From positions 1 to 16,752 of the forward strand of contig JALLAP010000337.1 in NCBI GenBank assembly GCA_036939355.1: a DNA stretch of 16,752 bases. The letters are read 5' to 3'. Within the stretch, counting starts at the first letter, position 1. Each line of letters begins with the position of its first letter. Source of the DNA: Thalassiosira profunda (taxonomy: Eukaryota; Bacillariophyta; Thalassiosirophyceae; Thalassiosirales; Thalassiosiraceae). Positions 7,789 to 16,200 of this stretch are shown piece after piece. A model generated the notes under the pieces. It was not told the DNA's origin. It searched no databases and saw only the letters and a list, made by a program, of their open reading frames with translations. The translations under genes were made by a program, and so were the position numbers.

Positions 7789-9652
7789 ATGGCGGAACAA
7801 GACCTCGCCGCGCCCCTCCTCGACGACGGCGACGCGGCCGACTTCCCCTCGGTGTGGTCCGCCGGCGGCTCCCCGCTCGATGGGGGCTCGACGGCTGCCG
7901 CATCGCCCGCGTCGTCCGAGGCCTCCGACGAAAGGGGACCTCTCGGCGCAGCGGACGAGGCCGACGCCGCGGCTGGCGGGCTGCGGCCCCAACCCCAACC
8001 ACAGTCGAAGTTGACGGGGTTCGTGCTGGCCGTGATCCTCTTCTTTAACGCAGCTGGTGAGTGTCGAAAGCCACATTTCAGTGCACATAATTTGCAATAG
8101 CTCATGCACCCTCTGACACACAACTTGCTTGCAACTAATGTGCATTGCAGGCGGGCCATTCGGCGTGGAGCCCTCCCTCAAGGCGGCAGGAAACCTCTAC
8201 GCGATCATAGGCTTCGCCATTATGCCCGTCCTGTGGAGTTTGCCGGAGGCGTGGGTGACGTACGAACTGTCCTCGCTGTATCCGTGCGCGAGCGGGGGCG
8301 TCCGATGGACGGAGGAGGCCTTCGGGGAATCGTGGGGGATGCTCGTGGGATACCTCGGCTGGATCTCCGGCGTGGCCACCAACGCGTCCTACCCGGTCCT
8401 CTTCCTTTCCTACATCCACAGCCAATTCTTTCCGCAAATGGATTACTCGGAGCACAACGCCTTCGTCCGCTACGGAATTCTCCTGGGCATCACCCTCGTC
8501 TTGGCGTTTGTGAACTACCGCGGATTAGAAGTGGTGGGCAAGGTGTCGGTGCTCATCTTCTTCGTGTCAATGGCCCCGTTTGTGTTGATGTTTTTCATTG
8601 GCCTGCCGAAAGGTGAGCAGAGCTGATTTGTAGACGATTGCGTCGCATTGGTCTTTTGCTGATACTAATGTGCATTCTTTCACCTCTCAGTGGATCCGCA
8701 ACGGTGGCTGGAGACGCCCACGGGCGAGACGGAAGTGTTCGACGACGATTCATTGACAAAAAACGGGTGGTTTCCGGAATCGTACCTCGCTGGGGTTGTC
8801 TGGCGACCGTTCATCAACAATTTATACTGGGTGAGTTCGAGCTGTGTTTTTTTGCTCGCCCAGATTGATGCCATTCACAACAACTCATTCCGTCTCCACC
8901 TGGAACAGAACTTCGTTGGGATGGAGCAGGGGAGCCATTACTCGAGCAGCGTCTCGAAGAAGACGCTGCGAAATGGCATCGTCGGCTGCTTCGTGCTGGT
9001 CAGCACGGCGTATCTCGTGCCGCTTCTCATTGCGACCGGCGCCACGGACATTCAGCAGGATGAGTGGAAGGCGGGATCGTTTGCGCGGGCTGGGACGGAG
9101 ATCGGTGGGGCGTGGCTCGGCAATTGGGTCGTGGTTTCGTCTGGCTGCGCCCTCCTTGCCTCATTTTTTGCAGAGATGACGGCCGATTCGATGCAACTGA
9201 TGGGCATGGCTGACAGGAGACAGCTGCCCTCGATCTTTGGGCGTCGAAGTCGGCACGACACACCGACGTTCGCCATCCTTCTGGGTCTGCTTGTGATTCT
9301 GCTACTGCTCCCGCTGCCGTTCGGCACCATCATCGAGCTGTCGAACTTCAGCTTCTGCTTCAATTCCACGCTCCAGTTCGTAGTGTTTGGTCAGCTTCGA
9401 ATACGCAACGGAGACGGAAGCCGGCTGCGCAAGTCACTGTACGTGCTGATGCTCATTATGCCAACGCTGCTGAATGTTGCGGTGGTCTTGCTGGCGAGCT
9501 ATGCGACTTATATCTACGGTGCATCGTCGTTGGTGTTTGGGTTGCTGCTGGTCAATGCAAAGAGAGTAGGCAAATCGTGGCGCTCCCTCTGCGAAAGAGG
9601 CAGTGAGGAAGAGGCGGAAGATGGCGAGCGACGAACGTGCTCTTTGTGCTAA
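7789..9652 (+). CDS. APC-superfamily polyamine/amino-acid permease (PUT/LAT-like)
   Basis: Four exons, 7789-8056, 8151-8612, 8691-8830 and 8909-9652, encode 537 aa. The N-terminal 75 residues are acidic and Ala/Ser-rich, cytosolic, with APLL near the start. TM1 with NAAGGPFGVE (APC substrate-site GG/GxG helix break) follows, then MPVLWSLPEAWVTYELSSLYP, SGGVRWTEEAFG, WGMLVGYLGWISGVATNASYPVLFL in blocks, NYRGLEVVGK and a TM6 region reading NNLYWNFVGMEQGSHY after removal of intron 3. About twelve transmembrane helices are expected. The order SLPEA - ELS - GG - W - SG - N-x-x-YPVLF - NYRG resembles plant polyamine uptake transporters and LAT-type permeases, which work at the plasma membrane or endomembranes. 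Exact substrate is inferred only. Divergent with the BTB gene; start chosen at the first ATG giving the short acidic N terminus. Confidence 0.85.
8057..8150 (+). other. Permease intron 1 (94 bp)
   Basis: Donor GTGAGT at 8057 and acceptor CATTGCAG ending at 8150, phase 1. It joins NAAG to GPFGVE across the TM1 helix break. A possible branch site ACTAAT is at 8134-8139. Confidence 0.9.
8613..8690 (+). other. Permease intron 2 (78 bp)
   Basis: Donor GTGAGC at 8613 and acceptor CACCTCTCAG ending at 8690, phase 1. It joins GLPK to VDPQRW as in plant homologues (IP-x-I/V-x-P-x-R-W). ACTAATGTGCATT at 8664-8676 is identical to a stretch in intron 1. Confidence 0.88.
8831..8908 (+). other. Permease intron 3 (78 bp, stop-free and in frame)
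   Basis: Donor GTGAGT at 8831 and acceptor GGAACAG ending at 8908, phase 0. It contains no in-frame stop, so the ORF reads through. Removing it restores NNLYW-NFVGMEQGS, matching the family's N-x-x-[FY]-W-N TM6 motif, which an insert of 26 polar residues would break. Confidence 0.8.
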
Positions 9653-9767
9653 AGAATTAGTAGTAGACGAGCTGTAGACTTTGGGCTCGACTTGGCGTAT
9701 CACTCAATAGCCTCGCCATCCGACGAAGCGAAGCGACATTTTATGTCGACTGACTGAACATCTTGGT
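9653..9767. other. Short convergent intergenic region
   Basis: The 115 bp between the permease stop and the homeobox-gene stop hold both 3' ends. A short CGAAGCGAAGCG repeat lies at about 9724-9735; nothing else is recognised. Confidence 0.5.
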
Positions 9768-11310
9768 TCAGATCTCAGCCATCTTCTTCAGGTAATCCTC
9801 TCCCTCCTCCACATCCTCGCTCATCGCCTCATTGACGTCAAAAGATGGGCGCCCCTCGTTGACGTCGAAAGACACCTGCTGAGCCGGCTGCTGCTTGTGG
9901 CCACCATACCCAGGANGATGGGCGCCCCTCGTTGACGTCGAAAGACACCTGCTGAGCCGGCTGCTGCTTGTGGCCACCATACCCAGGAAGGCACGCAAAC
10001 TGACCAGGAGGCGTGAGGCCGGGAAACGAGCGCTCGCGTTCTTTCTGGACAAACTCGGTCGTGGGAGATATTCCAGGCTGAACGTCGCTGCGCTTGGCCC
10101 GGAAAACGTTGGACGAGTTGCCGGGAGCAGCTTGGTTGTATGCATCGGGCAAGTAGCCCATCGGCCCTCCTCCTAGAGCGGGAGGAGGCGCGTAAGGATG
10201 GAGAGTGGGCGGCCCAAAGCCGAAGGCGGAGGGCTGCTCCGTTTTGACCGTGCCATACGCAGGCTGCTGCACCATCTGGCCGTGAGGGGGCGGGTAGAGG
10301 CCTCCGGCGGAGGAGGGGAGGGTAGCTTTGGGAGGAGAGAGGGTCTTCAGGAAGCCAAAGTCCAAGTGCGGGTGCGCCGCCTTCATCTTCTTCTCCCGGT
10401 CCGTCGCGAGGAACAGGTAGTCGACTATTGAAAACAACGTGTTAGATCGAACACACTGTTTCTGGATAATAACAAGTAACACAAGCAAATCTCACGGAAG
10501 TGGTGGGGCTTCTTTCCTCCCTCGACCGTGGCCTTGAGGTTGCGCTTGCGCACGTTGGTCGTCCAGTTGATCACCTGCTGCTCNCTTTCCTCCCTCGACC
10601 GTGGCCTTGAGGTTGCGCTTGCGCACGTTGGTCGTCCAGTTGATCACCTGCTGCTCAGTCAGGCCCGCCCCACTGGAAAGCGCCTTGACGTCGTGCTGCG
10701 AGGGAAAGGGATGCTCGCGGTTCTCGATCACCCAATTGGTCAGGATGTCAGTCTGGACCTTGCTGAACTTCTTGGCGATGCTCCCGCCCTTCTTACCACC
10801 GCCGCCCTTCTTGCCACCGCCGCCCGCCTTGCTCGCCGCCTTTGCGCTGGGCTGCTTCGCGCCCACGTTGGGGCGAGGAGCGCTCTTGAGCTGCTTCTTC
10901 AAGTCGAGGGTGAGCTTCAATTCGTCGGCGAGCGACTTGATAGTCTCATCGACCAACGAGTCCGTGATCAGGCACTCGCCCCTGGCCATCGTGCCTTTCG
11001 AGCCCTCGGCCGACTTGAGCAATGCCCCGCGGATGGTCTCGGCGGCACTCTCGAACGAGGCCCGGGGGTCTGCGACTCCTGCCGAGGCAAGAGCCGGCGG
11101 ATCAGTGCCAGCAGCATCGCTCACTTCGGACCTCTGCTTCTTGCGAGAGGGCATCAGCGAGGAAGGAGGGGCGGAGACGCCGCTCTGGCCCTGCGAGATG
11201 GCCACGAGCTGCGCCTTTTGCGACTTAAGGCACGCCGCCAGCTCTAGAATCTTCCCGAAGTCAGCGTGGCTTAGGAATCTACCGAAGTCGTCCCGCCTGG
11301 GCTCACTCAT
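9768..11310 (-). CDS. KN/TALE-type homeodomain transcription factor
   Basis: Two exons (11310 to 10496 and 10424 to 9768, TGA). Two contig overlaps (9844-9988, 10512-10656) must be collapsed, giving 441 aa. The N terminus has a helical segment (DFGKILELAACLKSQKAQLV), a basic PSRKKQR motif at about 54-60 as a possible nuclear signal, and two GGGGKK repeats before the homeodomain. The homeodomain (about 182-234) reads KVQTDILTNWVIENREHPFP then LTEQQVINWTTNVRKRN. The HPFP loop and N-W-x-x-N-x-R recognition helix place it with Homeobox_KN proteins. The usual Phe after the helix-3 Trp is Thr. The KKPHHFLDYLFLA segment right after the domain is spliced across the intron. The long C-terminal part is Pro/Gly/Gln-rich, likely activating, and ends in two SFDVNE motifs and an acidic tail. 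The role is nuclear DNA binding; targets are unknown. ATG 11310 was chosen although the frame is open to 11514. Confidence 0.85.
9844..9988. repeat. Uncollapsed contig overlap: 72 bp, N, same 72 bp
   Basis: Bases 9844-9915 equal 9917-9988 around the N at 9916, in the 3' part of the homeobox gene. Collapsing restores one frame through GGHKQQPAQQVSFDVNE to the acidic C terminus. Confidence 0.95.
10425..10495 (-). other. Homeobox-gene intron (71 bp)
   Basis: Donor GTGAGA at 10495 and acceptor TCAATAG ending at 10425, phase 1. A CTAAC branch-site candidate lies about 20 bp before the acceptor. It joins GGKKPHHF to LDYLFLATD. Confidence 0.88.
10512..10656. repeat. Uncollapsed contig overlap inside the homeodomain
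   Basis: Bases 10512-10583 equal 10585-10656 around the N at 10584. The duplicated stretch encodes the DNA-recognition helix, so the uncorrected sequence would encode it twice in different frames. Collapsing gives one intact homeodomain. Confidence 0.95.
10787..10822. repeat. 18-bp coding tandem repeat (GGGGKK)2
   Basis: 10787-10804 and 10805-10822 differ at one base (CCCTTCTTACCACCGCCG and CCCTTCTTGCCACCGCCG). On the minus strand they encode two GGGGKK units upstream of the homeodomain, a flexible basic linker. Confidence 0.85.
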
Positions 11311-11781
11311 GATGGTGTCTCGCCTTCTCTGGATTGCTTTTGCCGCTCTCGTGCTCGGCTCTGTCGGCGGCGGCGGCGACGGGAGGGTGGGGTGCCGAAA
11401 GGGGATGGAGATTGTGAGCGCCGGAGAGAGATGCGAGTCGCAGATCGGCGACTGAACAGACTGTGTGCGTTCTCGCCCTCCAGGGTATTTACGAGTCCCA
11501 CCACCCTCGCCCAAGCACGTGTCCTCCTCTACTCCCTGCCGCCCTCATAATTTCACTTCTCCTCTCGACGGCACAGCAGCAACACCTCAGTCTCCTAGGA
11601 ATGCGGTTGCCAACTGCTCCAATTTCGTCCTCTGCCGCCTTCTCTGTAGGCTCCGGCGAAGGGTCAGAAGGTCGACGATGCGTAGAATTGAGAGGCGAGA
11701 TGTGTTCTCCCTCCACATATCTGCGATTGGGTCGCACCCGTGGGCTCTCTTCCCGCTCTCACTCCCAAGCTGTCGCCCCTC
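11311..11781. other. Intergenic region upstream of the homeobox gene
   Basis: A 471-bp gap between the homeobox start and the stop of the flavoprotein gene, both on the minus strand. It should hold the homeobox promoter and 5' UTR, and the flavoprotein 3' end. An E-box/G-box-like CACGTG lies at 11516-11521. The homeobox frame stays open to 11514, with Arg/Pro/Ser-rich sequence that looks like untranslated leader. No RNA gene or repeat was recognised. Confidence 0.5.
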
Positions 11782-13560
11782 CTACTTTCTCCCGTACAAC
11801 CCATCAATATCTTTCCGGAACATTTCATCGCTGGGAAAGTCAGCGACAAAGTACTTCTCTCTGTCTCGTCGAATCTCGACGAACGGCGCCGACGAGGATG
11901 CGAGAAGCGTTTGCAGCGGCTTCTTGCCGATGCCGAAGCGCCCTCCAAAAAGGGCATCGACGGCATTCGATAGCATGGCACGGACGTTTCGGAAGATAGG
12001 TAGCGTCTTGCCATCGTTGCCAAACGACAAGTCATAGAGTGCTTGCCCCTCGGGCACCGCTTTTTGCGAATAGGAGGAGACGCTCTGATGCAGCATGTCT
12101 CTCTTTGCCTTCCGCGCAGCATCTCCTGATTCAGTGGTGGGCCGGTAACATTGTTCGAGAGAGTTGGCAAGCGCGACCGAATCAACCAAAGCACTGTTGC
12201 AGCCTTGCCCGCTCACGCCGCCAGTCGCGTGTGCTGCATCACCACAAATTGCCGTGGCCGTCACGTGTGAACCGGAACTGTATATGTTGCACTTCACGGA
12301 TTGCGCGACGCTCGTTCGTTGCGAAAGCAGCTGCTCTACCACGTCTCCCATCCCAGGCGTGCCATCCAACAGAGGAAACTGATCTAAAATGAGCTGCGAT
12401 ATCGTTGCAGCATCAAGCGTTAGCTCCGAATCGACTGCAGCATCGGGTGGAGGAAACAGAAAAGGACCAAGCTCCATCTCTTCGCCATCTCTGTCCGCTG
12501 ATGCTTCCTGGTCACTGCTCGCCAACCTCCCCGCAAACAAGATGCAAGAGCCTCCATCGACTGTCGGCTCCACAAACGCTGTGATGCCCAGCGACTTTGT
12601 TTCTGGCAGTATCAAGCCCACGCTCTCCGGGTCGAGCAATGGTGGCATCTTCTCTGTCCGGGCCACCTTGAAGCATCCGGGCAGCAGCTTTCGTTGGGCG
12701 AACGAGAAGGTATTCGGCGGAGAGTACGCTTGCAGAGCATCCCTCACGATCGAGTTGGCGCCGTCACACCCTACGACAAGGTCGTACGGCCCTTTTGTTT
12801 GTTGTATCGCATCGTCACCCTTGCCACTCTTCAGAGAGATAATTGACGATTCCAGATTGACATCGGTGATGTTTGCGTTGAAATGCAAATCGATATCAAT
12901 AGAGGATGCACGCTTCTCCAACTCGTCGAGCAATGCCCCGCAAAGATCCGTCTGATATATCAGGACGCTGGGCTCCACCCCCTCCTCTTTGTCTCTCAAC
13001 TTGACGTTCCACTTTGCATTGAAGTGCAGCCGGAAGCGCTCGCACTCGTATCCCCTCTTCTTCACCGCCTCCCACAGCTCCTCGTCGACTGTTTTGATTG
13101 CCGTGCGCCCTCGTATGCCAAGACCGAGTGCGTAGGCCCGACTGCCCAGGTTTTGCTTTTGCACGTCGCGCGGATCCGATCTGGATTCGTAGACGTCGAC
13201 TTTGTCTAACGGCAGCGAAGACTTCGCCAATCGATGGGCGAGGAGGAGGCCCGACGGACCGCTGAACATATGATGTGCACAAAAATGAAACACAAGGATA
13301 AGTCAGCTGATAAATACACATACTTACAGAGAGCGCCATTCATTGTAGAACACTCACGCTCCAACAATTGCAACGCTGAGGTCCCACGATCCATCGCCCT
13401 GGAGAGGCGAGGACGAATGAAGATGCACCTTGTGTCGAGGTCGTCGCAGAGACGGCCGCAGCGGCGTCTGCCAAGCCCACGATGGCTTCAGCGCCAGCAG
13501 CGCCAAGAACACACCGAAGACATGCATAGAGGGGAGGCTGCAACGTGGAGGACGAGCCAT
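11782..13560 (-). CDS. Kynurenine 3-monooxygenase-like flavoprotein with plastid-type leader
   Basis: A group-A FAD monooxygenase of two exons (13560 to 13358, 13261 to 11782 TAG), 560 aa. The fold signatures are complete: dinucleotide-binding V-A-I-V-G-A-G-P-S-G at about 63-72 followed by DKVDVYESR, the DG motif (LVVGCDGANSIVRDAL) at about 228-243, and the GD motif CGDAAHATGGVSGQGCN at about 407-423. GDAAH-x(6)-GQGCN resembles KMO (GDAAH-x-x-x-P-F-F-G-Q-G-M-N) more than zeaxanthin epoxidase. KMO hydroxylates kynurenine with NADPH and O2 in tryptophan breakdown, normally at the mitochondrial outer membrane. Here residues 1-29 are a signal peptide (VFGVFLALLAL) with predicted cleavage SWA|WQTP, followed by a basic Ser/Arg/His-rich stretch, as in plastid import with Trp at +1. 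No C-terminal membrane anchor is evident. The substrate is uncertain; the family assignment is solid, KMO itself moderate. Confidence 0.78.
13262..13357 (-). other. Flavoprotein-gene intron (96 bp)
   Basis: Donor GTGAGT at 13357 and acceptor ATGTTCAG ending at 13262, phase 2. Splicing completes the FAD-binding motif (VAIVGA-GPSG), which is strong support. An unused GTAAGT donor-like site lies inside the intron at about 13327. Confidence 0.9.
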
Positions 13561-13792
13561 GGCGACGGGTAGGGCTGCGCCGGGCCCTACGAGGTAAGCT
13601 CGGGCCGGGCGGGATGGAGTGGAGAGAGGAGCGAGGAGGCGAGAGGAGTTTTCCTTCCTTCCCTTTCTCACAAAATCTTTGCAACACCACAATCAACACA
13701 ACCACACAACACACAACCACAACCAAGCAAGCCCGCCGACCGACCCGGCCACCTGCACCACCGCCCCCGTCGCCTCCTCCTCTCGCCTCGCC
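13561..13792. promoter_or_regulatory. Divergent promoter region, flavoprotein and THOC5
   Basis: 232 bp between divergent ATG codons. On the plus side an A/C-rich run (repeated ACAACCAC-like units, about 13681-13727) precedes the THOC5 start and is probably its 5' leader. No TATA box is clear. Confidence 0.45.
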
Positions 13793-16115
13793 ATGCCGCC
13801 CAAGAAGCGCCGGAAGCCGGCGGCCGGCGGCGAAAATGAGGCGCCCACTAAAGACGTCGAAATGGACACATCAGATGCACCGTCGCCGGCCAACAGCGCC
13901 CTCACCGCCAAGCTCCTCGAGCAGCACCGCGCCGCCCTCGCCTCCCTCAAAAGTGACATCTCTGCCCTAACCGAAAGCGGGGGCCCGCCGTCCGCGGAAC
14001 TCCTCCTCTCCTCCTCATTGGCCCTGTCGAACCTCAAGTCCCTCCAACGCCGGATCGCACTGCAGGTCGAGGCCCACGCGGACGCCTCGAGATCGCGCCG
14101 GCAGAGCGTGGAGGAGCGGAGCCTCGTGTTGGAGAACCTCAACTACGAGCGCAATTATTTGCGGGGGGAAATTGCATCGATACGGGGATGGCGGGCCGGA
14201 GAACTGGAAACGATGGCGTGGAAGGAGTTGGGGATCGATCCCGAAAAGTTGAAGGAGGAGGGGGAGGAGGGCGGGGACGACGACGGGACGGGGGATTCGG
14301 CGATGGAGGACGCGGGGAAGGCGAGGGTGTCCTCTCCGGAGGAGGCTATCGATGCCTACCTCCTGGGGGATGCTGCCGCGGGCACTGCAAAATCTCACCG
14401 CGACCCGTCCAGCCGCGCGGCCATCGTCGCAAAGCTGCAGGCGGACCTGTCGGCCCGGTCGTCCCTCGTGGAACAGCTGTCCAAGTCCAAATTGCAACTG
14501 CGGGAGCTGCAGAGGAAGCGGGACGAGCTGCGGGGCTTTNGTGGAACAGCTGTCCAAGTCCAAATTGCAACTGCGGGAGCTGCAGAGGAAGCGGGACGAG
14601 CTGCGGGGCTTTCTCGCACAGATACCTCGCAAGTTGAACGACATGGACCGGGCCGGGGAGAGTCTCAATAAATTCTTCGGGAGCGGCAACGTCTGGAAGG
14701 ACGCGTTGAACGCCGAGGAGGGCACGAGGGAGGAGAAGGTCCAGAAGGCCAACCTGCTGGTGAACCGCCCCTCCGGCGAGAGGACGGGGCGGTTTCGCCT
14801 GGCGCAGTCGAACCTGCCCCCGCCGCTGTACGCGCTGTTCGTGCAGCTCGCGGGATACCTGGACGCGTGGGCGACCTTGGATTTGGTGGGAGGGGAGGGA
14901 GATGAAAAGACGCCCGCCCTCGAGGGATTCGTGGGTGGAAAAGGAATGGACGTGGTGGCCGTGCCCCCGGAGGAGGGCGAGGAGGGCTGGCGCGTGGTCT
15001 TGTCGATTTCCCCCTCGAGCCTCCTCCCCTCTGAAGTCACTTCCACATTGACAAAGGGCGTCTCCCGCTCGCCATCGGTGATGATCAAGATTGGTTTTTC
15101 CTTCTGCAAGGAGGAGGGGATGGTGTATGCATCGGCCAACGACTTGGACGAGGGGCTGCTGGATGGCCTATTCCCCGGCGACGACGGGTCGGTCAACCCC
15201 AACTTGTCTTTGGCCATCACGAAACTGCCAGAGGACGACATCGACGGGGAGGAGGCAGAGGGAGACGAGGACTCGACCAGTGGACCTGATGGGAAACCGT
15301 ACTACTGGTGTCAGGTGCTGAGCGGCCTCGACTTCCCACCGCCTTCGTCGACCACTGAGGTGTCCGAGAGCGATGGCGGAGACGAGGCGCCGTTTCAGGT
15401 ACAGGCCTGCACCAAGGCTGTCTTTCGGCAGCTGCTGCGGCGCATTCGTGCCAAAAAGACTCTGTCGGCCATTCTCGAGTACCTCGGAAAGCGCAGCCAG
15501 ATGCAGCCTCTGCCCATCCACCCAACGATGAAACCGGACGATGGGTCCAATCCACCTCCGATCAAGGCGAAAGTGCACTCGTTTGCCGAGGACGCCAAGT
15601 CGTCCGACGCCTTACAGAAGCGCTACGTGGCCACCATCAAACGAAAGTCCTCTACGTTGAAGGCCACGGTCACCATCGACCCGCACAACTACCCCGCCGA
15701 GCCGCCCGTGTGGTCCCTCCAAAACGAGGACGGGTCCACCGGCACCCTCTCCTCCTGGGGCGAAGAGCGGGGCAACGTGGCATCGCTGCAGCAGAATGCC
15801 AACAGCGGGAACGCGCCCCCGCTCTTCGATGCGGCGCTCCATCGCATTGAGTGCCACGTGAATCAGGAGCTGGACAAGTTCGTAAAACAGGATGTCGAGG
15901 CTACCTTCGATTGGATTCTGATCCATCAATTGGCAGACGTAGTTGCGTGCTGGGACGAAGTGATGAGCGCGAGCGAAGCGGGAGGAAAGGCGAAGAGTGG
16001 CGATGAAGTTCTGGGCGCTGCGGGCACTGTGTGGCGTCTGCGGAAGGGGAAGGACCGGAGGCTCCTGGGATTTGGAGCGCGATCGCCATTCTCTTATTAC
16101 CGCAATGGTCTGTAG
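13793..16115 (+). CDS. THOC5: THO complex subunit 5
   Basis: A THOC5/FMIP-family protein of the THO (TREX) complex, which couples transcription to mRNP assembly and nuclear export. One exon; with the overlap at 14468-14612 collapsed it encodes 749 aa, close to the animal and plant length. MPPKKRRK at the start is a classical nuclear signal. A coiled coil with ENLNYERNYLRGEIASIRGW lies at about 110-130. An acidic region follows (EEGEEGGDDDGTGDSAMED), then a second coiled coil (LVEQLSKSKLQLRELQRKRD) ending in LAQIPRKLNDM. LPPPLYALFVQLAGY at about 316-330 closely matches the conserved LPPPLYVLFVQ of the family. Later, LFPGDDG and YYWCQVLSGLDFP match further conserved blocks, and a long C-terminal domain contains VTIDPHNYPAEPPVW. 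Start chosen at the first ATG after the A/C-rich leader. The stop is 85 bp from the stop of the AP endonuclease. Confidence 0.9.
14468..14612. repeat. Uncollapsed contig overlap inside THOC5
   Basis: Bases 14468-14539 equal 14541-14612 around the N at 14540. The duplicated 24 codons lie in the second coiled coil. Collapsing gives exactly 750 codons from ATG to stop. Confidence 0.95.
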
Positions 16116-16200
16116 AAGCTGAATTCTATTGTAAATGCGTCTAACTCTGATCCTGGTATCCGCTGGGGTTGCCTCAGAGTCGCAACGATCGACCTCCACA

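Noticed and set aside
7618..8181. N-terminal extension of 188 residues on the BTB protein (frame open to 8181)
   Set aside because: It is antisense to exon 1 and intron 1 of the permease, low in family similarity and Arg/Gly-rich; ATG 7617 begins the protein directly before the BTB domain.
10528..11455. Plus-strand ORFs of 239 and 284 residues opposite the homeobox gene
   Set aside because: Shadow frames of a coding region containing a homeodomain; both run over the duplicated junction.
11311..11781. Search for tRNA or other small RNA genes in the longest gap
   Set aside because: No cloverleaf-like arms or box motifs were recognisable by eye.
14015..15241. 408-residue antisense ORF opposite THOC5
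   Set aside because: It crosses the assembly duplicate with an N, is Ser/Pro-rich and opposes a complete conserved gene.
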